Assembly (NCBI GenBank): GCA_963402885.1
Contig: OY727094.1
Location: forward strand, 29,390,501-29,454,500
Length of the DNA stretch: 64,000 bases
Reading direction: 5' to 3'
Source: Antedon bifida
Lineage: Eukaryota > Echinodermata > Crinoidea > Comatulida > Antedonidae
A program made the position numbers and the translations under genes. Of this stretch, positions 26,581 to 37,964 are shown in pieces. Each line of letters begins with the position of its first letter. The stretch's first letter is position 1. The notes below the pieces were generated by a model. That model was not told the DNA's origin, ran no database searches, and saw nothing but the letters and a program-made list of their open reading frames with translations.

Positions 26581-27286
26581 ACTTACTAAGAAGTCACATA
26601 CCCATGGCATGATTTCTGATTTTTTTTTTTAGCCTAGACCTTAAATTCTGTTTTATATACTGGTCCCAAACTTTGGAATTCTCTCTCGATTGAATTTAAA
26701 AACAAACCATCCATTGCTAATTTTAAATATAACATCAAGACATCTCTGGTCTGTACATAATGGTGAGTAATTGCCTGACATGCACCATCTGATTTGTTTT
26801 GCCTGTTTATTATTTCCTTTTATCTCAAATAATGTATCGATTACATTTCCATTATATTGTTATTATAATCTGTGCCGTGATTTTACATATTTCCATATGC
26901 ATATTTGCTTTTTATCCCATTGGGCTATGCGAATACTACTCTGTCTATTTATTTATTTTTTAACTCGTGTTTTTTCTACTTCTTTATTATCTTTTTTATC
27001 ACATATCTATAATTATAATAATAATAATGTATGTATAATAATGTTTGAAATAGGTTTCAGCCATAAAGCTCTTATGTAACTTATTTTACCTCCATCCACA
27101 CACAAGTTTCTTTTAATCTAATTTAAAAGTAATCTATGTTTTTATTAGAATGTGCTGTATTATTTGATGTGTGTGGAAAGTTTAATAAAACAAACAAACA
27201 AATATTACGGGATATTACTTGGCCCGCTTGCTTTGTTGGCTTTAGTTCTTCTAAGCACATACTTCCCATGGGTAAACGATTAGGCA

Positions 27287-27520
27287 TCTATATATACATT
27301 TACGTAAGGGCAACATTCGGTAAATCGCGCGTTACTTCTATAATGTTTACTCCGTATGGGTCCATGTTTTCTGGCACTTGGGTATTGTAAATCATTGCGT
27401 TTGGATCCGATCTAACATACAGCGCCACGCCCCCTCCTCTTTTTCTTTTGCGGTTTATGCAGAAAATGTTTAAATCTTGTAAATTCACTTGGTATTCCGT
27501 CAAGATAAACTCTTGTTGTT
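27287..27520 (-). pseudogene. Decayed LINE endonuclease fragment
   Basis: The minus-strand frame encodes RKRKRGGGVALYVRSD, the GGGVALYV block typical of the APE-type endonuclease in non-LTR retrotransposons. It lies upstream of the reverse-transcriptase remnant on the same strand, so both probably come from one element of about 1.7 kb remaining. Its downstream end overlaps the Helitron-like motif at 27287. Confidence 0.65.
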
Positions 27521-28269
27521 AATTGTTTAATTGCTAAATAGTGTATAATGTCTTACGGCCTTGTCGAAAAACACCATTGAGGTGAACAAGTGTTACCGTG
27601 ATTAAATAAAGTTTTTATTATTATTATTATTATATTACCTCTTTTTTTCATTAATTTTCTTATATTTTTCTATAATACACTTTACAAAGAAGTGTAAAAA
27701 CTTAATACAAAGAGGTTAGACCTAAATAGGCATAACCTTTTTGTTTCCAACCATCGTTATAACATATATAATTTCCTTACACATCATCATCATGATCATC
27801 TGTCTCATTTAAAATATTTTACACAGAAATAACATTTTCCTTCTTTCCTTCCTTCTTTCCTTTTTGTTTTGGTCATTTTAGAACTCTTATTATACAATTT
27901 ATGTATACACAAGATAAAACAAATAAAATCATAATAATAATAGTAATCAAAAACTACCAAAAACTTTCAAGCTAAAACGTCCTTCTAAAAACTTTTTACC
28001 CGAGTCATCATTTCGAGAACCATCGTCTACACTTCCTAGAGGAGGAGCGAGCGAAGCGACCTCACCCTCTAGTTGCTAACTAAATACCTCTATGGATGGT
28101 TAGAAACAAATTGAAACTTATTTATTAAAAAACAGAGCTCTTCCTGAATTCATCTAATAGGCATATTAACTCTCTATCTCACCTCAATCTGAAAATAGGT
28201 GAGGACACAATCACTCCGCCCGGTTGTAAAACTATGGAACGCCTCCTCTGCCTTCAGTTCACATTTATC

Positions 28270-28499
28270 ATGCAGTACACACCAATAGTAATGCAGTACA
28301 CACCAATGGTCATGCAGTACACACCAATCGTCATGCAGTACACACCAAACATCATGCAGTACACACCAAACATCATGCAGTACACACCAATCGTCATGCA
28401 GTACACACCAATCGTCATGCAGTACACACCAAACGTCATGCAGTACACACCAATCGTCATGCAGTACACACCAATGGTCATGCAGTACACACCAAACGG
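28270..28499. repeat. 21-bp minisatellite
   Basis: About 11 copies of ATGCAGTACACACCAATCGT plus C, varying mainly at two positions. Since 21 is a multiple of 3, it is open on both strands (MQYTPIV on the plus strand, GVYCMTI on the minus). No splice signals or other coding evidence accompany it. Confidence 0.95.
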
Positions 28500-28611
28500 C
28501 TTTTTGTCTCTTGGTGTAGTTATCAATTCCCTCAATTTTTTTTTAATATTACGGGTGTGGTCAGTGCAACTGCTGCCAAATGTTCTATACATTATTACTG
28601 ACATGACATAC

Positions 28612-29324
28612 TATGCAGATATTGACTGATTAGAGGTTAAATACAAGATTTGACATCCCCGAGGGAATGATATTATGTTCGAAGGAATATATATTACCCG
28701 AAGCGCCAGCTGAGGGAAATATATAATTCCCCGAGAACATATATATCATTCCCGAGGGATGTCAAATCTTATATTTTACCGATATAAAAGGTGATATCTG
28801 TTATATTACATAGCCAACAACAAGTAGCAAGCACCAATAAGCCTACATTAATAATAATATTATTATCAGGTAGGCCGAATAATGCGTCTTCTTCCAGCGT
28901 AACTAACTACTACTATCACAAACGGTCTTTCATTACATCTAGGGAGGACTAATAACAAATGAGGGCACTATGTATGCATAGTTTAAATAGTTTAGTTGAT
29001 CAATTTCTTCAAGCAAGTTCCGTGGCGCAGCGCATGAAGCGTTGTCTTGTGATGGAGTGACAATTTCATCGCGAGTTCAAGACCCAGTAGATGACTTTTG
29101 TTTATTTATCGGCAAACACGGAAATTACACAGTCAATATCATAGTACTCGAGAATTTGCTGGATTTTATATGTTTAATGACAGGGACACGATAATTATGC
29201 GAAAATTACTCAGTCAATATCATCGCACTCGAGGATATATACGATTTACGATCCTCGCAGCGGTAGTCATGTGATGCAGTTTCAACCAATCACGTTCACG
29301 TATTTACATAGGCTATGTAATATA
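28612..29324. mobile_element. Foldback plus tRNA-like repeat, copy 2 (internally deleted)
   Basis: Same family as 2867-3783 and 51494-52437. The hairpin is at about 28641-28780 and the tRNA-like stretch near 29025-29095 (TCCGTGGCGCAGCG...GAGTTCAAGACC). It is about 200 bp shorter and more diverged than the other two. Confidence 0.7.
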
Positions 29325-30195
29325 CATAATTAAGTAATATACATTCATTCGCTGTATTTTTTTATGAAGTTTTTACGCTGTAAAAAGTTTCTTATCATTG
29401 ACAGTGGATATAATCTATCATAAATGGCATTTCGCGTCTTATCAAACTCATTCTCTGTACAGACTCAGTTCTGTGGTTCAAATCTCATACACAAAAACAT
29501 TGGCGGAAGTCCAAATATTATAGTTCTATGTTTAGAACTATTCATACTTTCTGTAATATCGCTGATTATACTATGCCAAAGAAAAATCCGTCTAGGCTTA
29601 ATGTTTTCTACCAAAGTTCTGTTAACATCAACATCCTTCTGAACTACATGTCATTTTGACAATCTTAATACAGTACCTCACCGATAATTGGATTTTACAG
29701 TCCTAAACAGCATTTTTGTTACCAACATCAACCCTGTTAATATAATATCGCTGATTATACTATGCCAAAGAAAAATCCGTCTAGGCTTAATGTTTTCTAC
29801 CAAAGAAAACGCGCCGCAAGTTCTGTTAACATCAACATCCTTCTGAACTACAGGTGGGTTCACCACGTAGTTTAAGTTCTATTTATTTTCAGTTAGTCGA
29901 AACCGTTTAAATTCATTTCAATGTAAATGTTTTTTCTATGTTTACAAATGACAATAAATTTACTTGACTTGACCTCTAATGCAACGTCACAAAATAAACA
30001 TGCATGCGTGGTCATGTTTTCGAGAACCATTCATGAACACTCACACATTTTATTTAAATTTTCTCAACATTCACATTATGAATAAGGAAACATGGAACTA
30101 TAATATTTGGCCTTCCGCCAATGTTTTCAGTCATTTACATATAAACCACCATGACGGCGATTTCCGCAAAATTAGTGAATATACCGTAAATATAT
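29325..30195. other. Intergenic with a direct duplication
   Basis: No gene seen. The segment 29553-29646 (ATCGCTGATTATACTATGCC onward) recurs at 29741-29852. The second copy has 15 extra bases (AAAACGCGCCGCAAG) inside. From about 30050 the sequence aligns with 11390-11470. Confidence 0.6.
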
Positions 30196-30508
30196 GAACT
30201 ATTAATCATTGACCAATGGACGTTGGATTAGGCTTTTGATCGTGAGATCGTGGTTCGAATCCAACTCGATCCCCACATTGCTTGCATCCTTAGGCAAGAC
30301 ACTTACTTACATTTGTCTCTCTCAACCCATAAAATATAACAAGTATAAAAGGGTACCGGTTAGATCAAGACACAACTTTGCGCTGATTAGGCCTACACTA
30401 GATGCATTATGGGATTCCAAAAATGACCGGGGTAATAATTTGCAGCGCATTGAGAGCTTGCTTATATTATGCGCTACAAGAATGAACTATTATTATTATT
30501 ATTAAAAA
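30196..30508 (+). mobile_element. tRNA-derived SINE with ATT tail
   Basis: It has a B-box-like GTGGTTCGAATCC, a body with TTGCATCCTTAGGCAAGACA and ATAAAAGGGTACCGG, and a (TTA)n tail. It interrupts sequence that is continuous in the matching block near 11470-11650, as expected for an insertion. Confidence 0.75.
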
Positions 30509-30519
30509 TCAATTACTGC

Positions 30520-31032
30520 GTTCAAGGAAATATTTTATCTATTCTGGGAATCCCAGGAAAGCTTATATGTGAGATGATGGGTCAAATTTGAACACAATTT
30601 TACTGCATGGTTAACACGGGACTTTTTGACGTAAATGTAACATAGGCCTATGGCTGGTTAACAAAAATTAATGCATACTATCGAATATACTATCATTCTG
30701 TATTGTAATCCTAGGTGTCATTACAGTTAAATATTAATATTTGGATGTGGTAAACATTATAGTTGACAAATAAACATCATACACCATTTCATAAATGCCG
30801 GTAATTAATAATCCGATTAAATTACATACCCATTGCATGAATTTTGTATGAAAGTAAAGCAGAAATGAAGACCTCCTCACTGTAAATATTAAAATTAAAT
30901 GTATGAAAACTGCAAATTATTTGTATTCGTCTACATAATGTAGGCATAGGCCCTAATGAGAATATTAATTTAAATAATATATAGATTATACAGAAGTTTA
31001 AATAAAAAGGCCTCTTTATATTGTCAAAACCT
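30520..31032. repeat. Segmental duplication, copy 2, left part
   Basis: Aligns with 11680-12250. It stops at TGTCAAAACCT where the foldback elements begin and resumes at 45241. Confidence 0.8.
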
Positions 31033-32006
31033 ATGGCAAGCCTCAGCTGTCTGAAGTATTCAAAATATTATATTATTATATCATTTTTTTATTATATTAT
31101 ATATTGTATTGTAATGAATTATACGTTTTGCATTATATTACTTGGTTTTAGCATTATATTATATCTATTTCTAATATATTATGTGAAAAATGTAACAAAT
31201 TATTGACTTTTTGTATTATATTATTCGGTTTTGGCATTATATTATGAACATTTACTATTATATTATTAATAAAATACATTATATTATAATATAATTGTAT
31301 TATATTAAACGCATTTACCTTACTTTATAACATACAACATTATTATATTATACGGATTCGTTAGTTATATTATTATTTTGTATGATGTTTATTATACGTC
31401 ACGACTTATTTCAGTTCTTCTAACTCTTTCTCTCCCTCCCCCTGCTCACTAACAATCAGCGGCAGAATCTGAATTGTGTGACTGTTGAAGAATAACTAAT
31501 TATCTTTACTACGTACTAGGCCTAGGCCTACTAGGGGATCTAGCCTAGACGTAGCTAGTTAGACAAGTGACCAAGGACCACCGGACAGCTACAACTAATA
31601 CTACAATACAATAATACTACTACAATAACTAATACTGCTACTACCTAGGCCTAGCTAGTAGAGTACTAGGTAGCTACTACTAGGCTCTAGGGCGTATGTA
31701 TGATGTTAACTACTAGGCCTAGGCCTACTAGTACTAGGCTAGGCCTAGACTTAAGTTGTAGTAGGCTAGGGCCGGGCCTGCTGCCTTAGGCTAGGCTACT
31801 ACTACTACTAGGCAGTCAGTCCATGATGGGTACGAGTAAGCCAAAATTTTGGATAAGTAAACCAAAATTTGGGTACGAGCGAGTTGGCATGGGTACGGGT
31901 TGACCTGTATCCTTCTAGCTAATTGTACTAGGCCTAGGCCTCAAGTAAGTCTACGCTACCCAGTCCGGCTACAATATGGTTTATTTTGTTTTATAGCTTT
32001 ATTGAT

Positions 32007-32068
32007 AGCTGGGTTCAAATCTGGGTTGGGATGGCTTTTTCTCATTCAAAAACAGATTTCCTTATCAT
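32007..32068 (+). repeat. SINE fragment carried in the foldback arms
   Basis: GGGTTCAAATCTGGGTTGGG followed by CTTTTTCTCATTC and ACAGATTTCCTTAT matches the B-box side and body start of the SINE at 62890-62945. Mirror or repeat copies lie in the other arms near 36870-36930, 38970-39030 and 44190-44240. Confidence 0.65.
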
Positions 32069-32237
32069 AATAAAATAATATATGAATTTATTTGTAATAT
32101 TGTAATGTATACATAATATAAGTAATTGCCATTGCATTTATTATTATTTATTATATATTCTACGGTTACCCCTTAATTATACTATAGTATAATTTCCTTG
32201 TTATATTTTACAATATTTTCTTCATAATTCTACAATT

Positions 32238-32519
32238 TTGTCTTTCACAGCACAAATTTATCATACTGAATCATCACACACCAAGTCTCATAAATTTCTA
32301 CTGTATTTGTCCAAGCTACTTCAGCTACATGGTATTGCCTTGAGGCTAAACTACACGGTATACTGGCACTACCATTATTCCTGGCTCGTCAATCTGGACC
32401 ACATAAGCACAGTTTCAGTTTCAGTTTATTTACCATTTCAATTTCTGAACATAAGAGATGAACAACTTATATGGATGGATAACCGTAAGAGCGAAGCTCG
32501 TTTACCGGTCACCCGTTAG
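32238..32519 (+). other. Open segment conserved in foldback arms, coding status unknown
   Basis: A frame without stops ending RKSEARLPVTR is preceded by an acceptor-like TTGTCTTTCACAG. It stays open on the minus strand at 43724-44005 (93 codons), is shortened in the arm at 36459-36665 and is broken near 39200-39480. No ATG opens it and I recognise no domain. It may be noncoding. Confidence 0.3.
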
Positions 32520-35500
32520 TGCAGTAACATTACGGACAACATAAAGACAGGACAAAGGTGCAATACATGTGAACACTTGTGTGTGCAACCCCTTGGATAA
32601 AATAATATATTTATATAAAGGAGAAAGTTAGATATTATAATATTTCTTTTCGATCATACAATGATAATTTTAAAATTAATTAAATCCTAAGAAGTCATAC
32701 TACTGATTCAAAATAGTGACTGACTTACACCCTGTGGTCAAGACTTGCTCTTATGCTTATTTCCTCCAACATACAGAGTACATAGGACTATTTTTATTCA
32801 TAACTGTTGAATTGCATCCCAATACACAGTACCTATTGGTATTACAGTATAACTAAAAATACAAAGGCAACTAACACAGATAGTTCCATATATACAGTAC
32901 TCTCTTATAAATAGATGTATCTCTCCAATCTACTCCCAACTACCTAATCTAATAATAGTACTATTAGCATACTACTATACACTTTGTAGACAAGAAGTAA
33001 GTTGTATACACCTAGAGGACTTATGGTAGTACAGTCGAACGCCCTCTCACTGGCCCGGTCAACATAATCTATACCTAGATTATTGCAGTAATTAAAGTAC
33101 ATTATTACAGAGATTTTTTTTTTTGTTGCAGAAATCATGTGTATAGAAAGCAGTACTCGTATTAAAAACTAAGCAGGTTGTACTCTTGAACGCAAACTGG
33201 CAGGATATTTTGAATATTTTTTATTGTTGAAATGAATGGAATCCTAACTTCATTTTCTACGAACTGGAGACGAAGACATATTATGACCCTTTTATTTAAA
33301 TTTATTTGAATAGACCTCCATGTAAATTCATTAAAGGCTACATGATTGTTTTATATTTTAATATGTGATACTAATAGTAGAAAATTATTGTGTATAATGA
33401 GGACTAAGAATCTGATATTCACTTGCATTCTCATCTTTTTAAAATTTTATTTATAATGCTGGTAATGAGTTTAAAATTTAATTATATTGACTAGTTTTGA
33501 TAATAATTATGTCCTTATAAATTCATTTACATTTCTTTTGTGTAATATAGTTCATATATTATGTATTAAATAAATTGGTAAGGCCCTGTACTGTTATTAT
33601 TTAAGGAAAGTTTATATACACTTATTTTATGCCTACCAATATTAGTATAATTGTTTATATAAATATTTTGTCTAATTGCCTTGATTTTTTGTATAGGCCA
33701 ATGGCATCAATGTTTTTCTCAAAGCAAATTAGCCTAATAATGCCACATTTAGACACATGATTCATTGATTTCTGATATTCTGTACTTGTGTATGCATTAC
33801 TAAAATAACCTAGTAGTTAATATATTTCATTTGTAATGTATGTATAAACATTCATTTTTTTTTCACATTTTTAAATTTAAACATTATTACAATACCTACC
33901 TTTCTGATATTGTTACTATTGTATGATATTTTTTGAGGCAGATTGTTTTCAATAAAAAAAAATTTTAACAAACAATTATTTTGACTTATACTGTACTATG
34001 TTAGTTCAGGAGATGAAGTGTGTGTGGGCAGAATCTGGTGTGAGGTGTATATTTGTCACTTTAAGACCTAAATTAGATGTTTTCTGAAGAAAAGAAGTAA
34101 AAGGATACGCTTTCAAACAACTCCAAGAAGATTCACACAAAAATAATTACTTTCCAATAAAATAGTATAACAGTGTATATTACAGTACATTGAATAAACT
34201 CGAGCGGAAAAATAACGCACATAAAAAAACATTCATTTTCTTGTCGAAAAGTGCCCTCTCTAGTTTTCTATTAATTTATTAATAATTATTATTAATTAAT
34301 GAGTAATATGAACATATTTTTAACATTCAATGCTGGAAACTGGTTCTACTCCTAACAAAGTTTAATACCTCCAAATTTCATCAACGTATTCAAAGCACTT
34401 AAATAAATATCATTTAACATTACAAATCCAGGTTTTGATAGAATTTTGCTTAAAAACATATACAAAAAACATCGATAAAAAATACTTTTCGTATTCAAAA
34501 ACATTTGATACTTGGTATAAATGTTCAATATAGGTTGCTCCATCCATATTGCAAAAAAAAAATAACTATCAAGCCATATCACTGATTTTTTAAATTTACG
34601 TTTTTACAAAATGTACACTTATGAAAGACTATACAATTCCAACTCATTTTTTTCAAGCTAATAACTATTTTGAAAAAACAACCAACAAAAAACGTTCATG
34701 AATGCAATTTTGTTTCTGTGAATAGAGCAACCTATAGTGAACATTTTTTATGTTAAATGTGATATTTAATATTGAAGTGCTTTGAATACGTTGATGAAAT
34801 TTGGAGGTATGAAACTTTGTTAGGAGTAGAACCAGTTTCCAGCATTGAATGTTAAAAATATGTTCATATTACTCATTAATTAATAATAATTATTAATAAA
34901 TTAATAGAAAACTATAGAGGGCACTTTTCGACAAGAATATGAGTGTTTTTTTATGTGCGTTATTTTTCCGCTCGAGTTTATTCAATGTACTGTAATATAC
35001 ACTGTTATACTATTTTATTGGAAAGTAATTATTTTTGTGTGAATCTTCTTGGAATTGTTTGAAAGCGTATCCTCTTACTTCTTTTCTTTAGAAAACATCT
35101 AATTTAGGTCTTAAAGTGACAAATATACACCTCACACCACCAACCTCCAACACACCAGATGCCCACACACATTTCATATCCTGAACTAACATAGTACAGT
35201 ATAAGTCAAATTAATTGTTTTAATTTTTTTTTATTGCTGCCTCAAAATATATTATACAATAGTAACAATATCAGAAAGGTAGGTATTGTAATAATTTTTA
35301 AATTTAAAAATGTGAAAAAAAACTTAACATTACATTACAAATGAAATATATTAACTACTTGGTTATTTTAGTAATGCATACTCAAGTACAGAATATCAGA
35401 AATCAATGAATCATGTGTTTAAATGTGGCATTATTAGGCTAATTTGCGTTGAGAAAAACATTGATGCCATTGGCCTATACAAAAAATCAAGGCAATTAGA

Positions 35501-37940
35501 CAAAATATTTATATAAACAATTAATACTAAGTAGGCATAAAATAAGTGTATATAAACTTTCCTTAAATAATAACAGTATAGGGCCTTACCAATTTATTCA
35601 ATACATAATATATGAACTATATTACACAAAAGAAATAATGATTATCAAAACTAGTCAATATAATTAAATTTTAAACTCATTACCAGCATTATAAATAACA
35701 TTTTTAAAAGATGAGAATGCAAGTGAATATCAGATTCTTAGTCCTCATTATACACAATGATTTTCTACTATCACATATTAAAATATAAAACAAACATATA
35801 GCCTTTAATGAATTTACATGAAGGTCTATTCAAATAAATTTAAATAAAAGGGTCATAATATGTCTTCGTCTCCAGTTGTTGCAAAGAAGTTAGGATTCCA
35901 TTCATTTCAACAATAAAAAATATTCAAAATATCCTGCCAGTTTGCGTTCAAGAGTACAACCTGCTTAGTTTTTAATACGAGTACTGCTTTCTATACACAT
36001 AACTTTGATTTCTGCAAAAAAAAAAAAAAAATCTCTGTAATAATGTACTTTAATTATTGTAATAATCTAGGTATAGATTATGTTGACCGGGCCAGTGAGA
36101 GGGCGTTCGACTGTACTACCATAAGTCCTCTAGGTGTATACAACTTACTTCTTGTCTACAAAGTGTAAGTAGTATGCTAATAGTACTATTATTAGATTAG
36201 GTAGATTGGAGAGATACATCTATTTATAAGAGAGTACTGTATATATGGAACTATCTGTGTTAGCCGCCTTTGTATTTTTAGATATAATACCAATAGGTAC
36301 TATGTATTGTATGATAAAAAAGAAATATTATAATATCTATCTTTCTCCTTTATATAAATATATTATTTTATCCAAGGGGTTGCAAACACAAGTGTTCACA
36401 TGTCTTGTTATGTATTGCACCTTTGTCCTGTCTTTATGTTGTCCGTAATGTCACTGCACTAACGGGTGACCGGTAAACGAGCTTCGCTCTTATGGTTATC
36501 CATCCATATAAGTTGTTCATCTCTTATGTTCAGAAATTGAAATGGTAAATAAACTGAAACTGTGCTTATGTGGTCCAGGTTGATGAGCCAAGAATGATGG
36601 TAGTGCCAGTATACCGTGTAGTTTAGCCTCAAGGCAATACCATGTAGCTGGAGTAGCTTGGACAAATACAGTATGATAAATTTGTGCTGTGAAAGACAAA
36701 ATTGTAGAATTATAAAGAAAATATTGTAAAATATAACAAGGAAATTATACTATAGTATAATTAAGGGGTAACCGTATAATATATAATTAATAATAATAAA
36801 TGCAATGGCAATTAGGGCCTAGGTACTATTACAAATAAATTCATATATTATTTTATTATGATAAGGAACTCTGTTTTAGAATGAGAAAAAGCCGTCCCAA
36901 CCCAGATTTGAACCCAGCTAGCAATAAAGCTATAAAACAAAATAGACCATATTGTAGCCGGACTGGGTAGCGTAGACTTACTTGAGGCCTAGGCCTAGTA
37001 CGATTAGCTAGAAAGAAGGATACAGGTCAACCCGTACCCATGCCAACTCGCTCGTACCCAAATTTTGGTTTACTTATATCCAAAATTTTGGCTTACTCGT
37101 AACCATCATGGGCTGGCTGCCTAGTAGTAGTAGTAGTAGTAGTAGTAGCCTAGCCTAGCCTAAGGCAGCAGGCCCGGCCCTAGCCTACTACAACTTAAGT
37201 ATAGGCCTAGCCTAGCCTAGGCTAGTACTAGTAGGCCTAGGCCTAGTAGTTAACATCATACATACGCCCTAACCCCCCTAGAGCCTAGTAGTAGCTAACC
37301 TACCTAGTACTCTACTAGCTAGGCCTAAGTATTAGCAGTAGTAGTTATTGCATTAGTAGTATTATTGTATTGTAGTATTAGTTGTAGCTGTCCGGTGGTC
37401 CTTGGTCACTTGTCTAACTAGCTACGTCTAGGCTAGATCCCCTAGTAGGCCTAGGCTAGGCCTAGTACGTAGTATAGTTATTCTTCAACAGTCACACAAT
37501 TCAGATTCTGCCGCTGATTGCTAGTGAACAGGGGGAGGGAGAGAAAGAGTTAGAAGAACTGAAATGAGCCGTGACGTATAATAAACATCATACAAAATAA
37601 TAATATAACTAACGAATCCGTATAATATAATAATGTTGTATGTTATAAAGTAAGGTAAATGGGTTTAATATAATACAATTATATTATAATATAATGTATT
37701 TTATTAATAATATAATAGTAAATGTTCATAATATAATGCCCAAACCGAATAATATAATACAAAAAGTCAATAATTTGTTACATTTTTCACATAATATATT
37801 AGAAATAGATATAATATAATGCTAAAACCAAGTAATATAATGCAAAACGTATAATTCATTACAATACAATATATAATATAATAAAAAAATGATATAATAA
37901 TATAATATTTTGAATACTTCAGACAGCTGAGGCTTGCCAT

Positions 37941-37964
37941 ACAAACCTCCTGTCTGCATTTTTT
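37941..37964. other. 24-bp host spacer between the two foldback elements
   Basis: ACAAACCTCCTGTCTGCATT plus TTTT corresponds to AAAACCTCGTATCCCCATTT TTCG near 12246-12270 in the copy without insertions. The two elements are therefore separate insertions into nearby sites. Confidence 0.7.

Larger units (their letters stand above)
24796..28072 (+). mobile_element. Helitron-like element 2 with decayed LINE inside (candidate)
   Basis: Starts with TCTATATATAAATTTACG directly abutting the CTAG of element 1. It ends with a GCGAGCGAAGCGA hairpin and CTCACCCTCTAG before a T. The first 377 bp match 55014-55389 starting at the same TC. A second TCTATATATACATTTACG at 27287 shares about 60 bp, so the true element may instead be 27287-28072. 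I cannot choose by eye. No helicase was seen. Confidence 0.5.
31033..37940. mobile_element. Giant palindromic foldback element FB-1
   Basis: About 6.9 kb. The two arms, 31033-34540 and 34725-37940, are inverted copies of each other flanking a 184-bp unique loop. The termini are ATGGCAAGCCTCAGCTGTCT and its complement. Each arm has, from the tip inward, an ATTATATT-rich stretch, a CTAG/AGGCCT-rich stretch, a SINE-like fragment, a 90-codon open segment and AT-rich DNA. The right arm lacks about 180 bp present on the left, and scattered differences show the arms evolve separately. Possible 8-bp target duplication: CAAAACCT / ACAAACCT (6 of 8). No transposase was seen, so it is presumably non-autonomous. 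Confidence 0.85.

Noticed and set aside
34352-34582. Minus-strand open frame MIWLDSYFFFAIWMEQ, repeated at 41642-41827
   Set aside because: It spans the foldback loop and arm edge and is AT-rich, with no recognisable domain. Recurrence is explained by the repeat.
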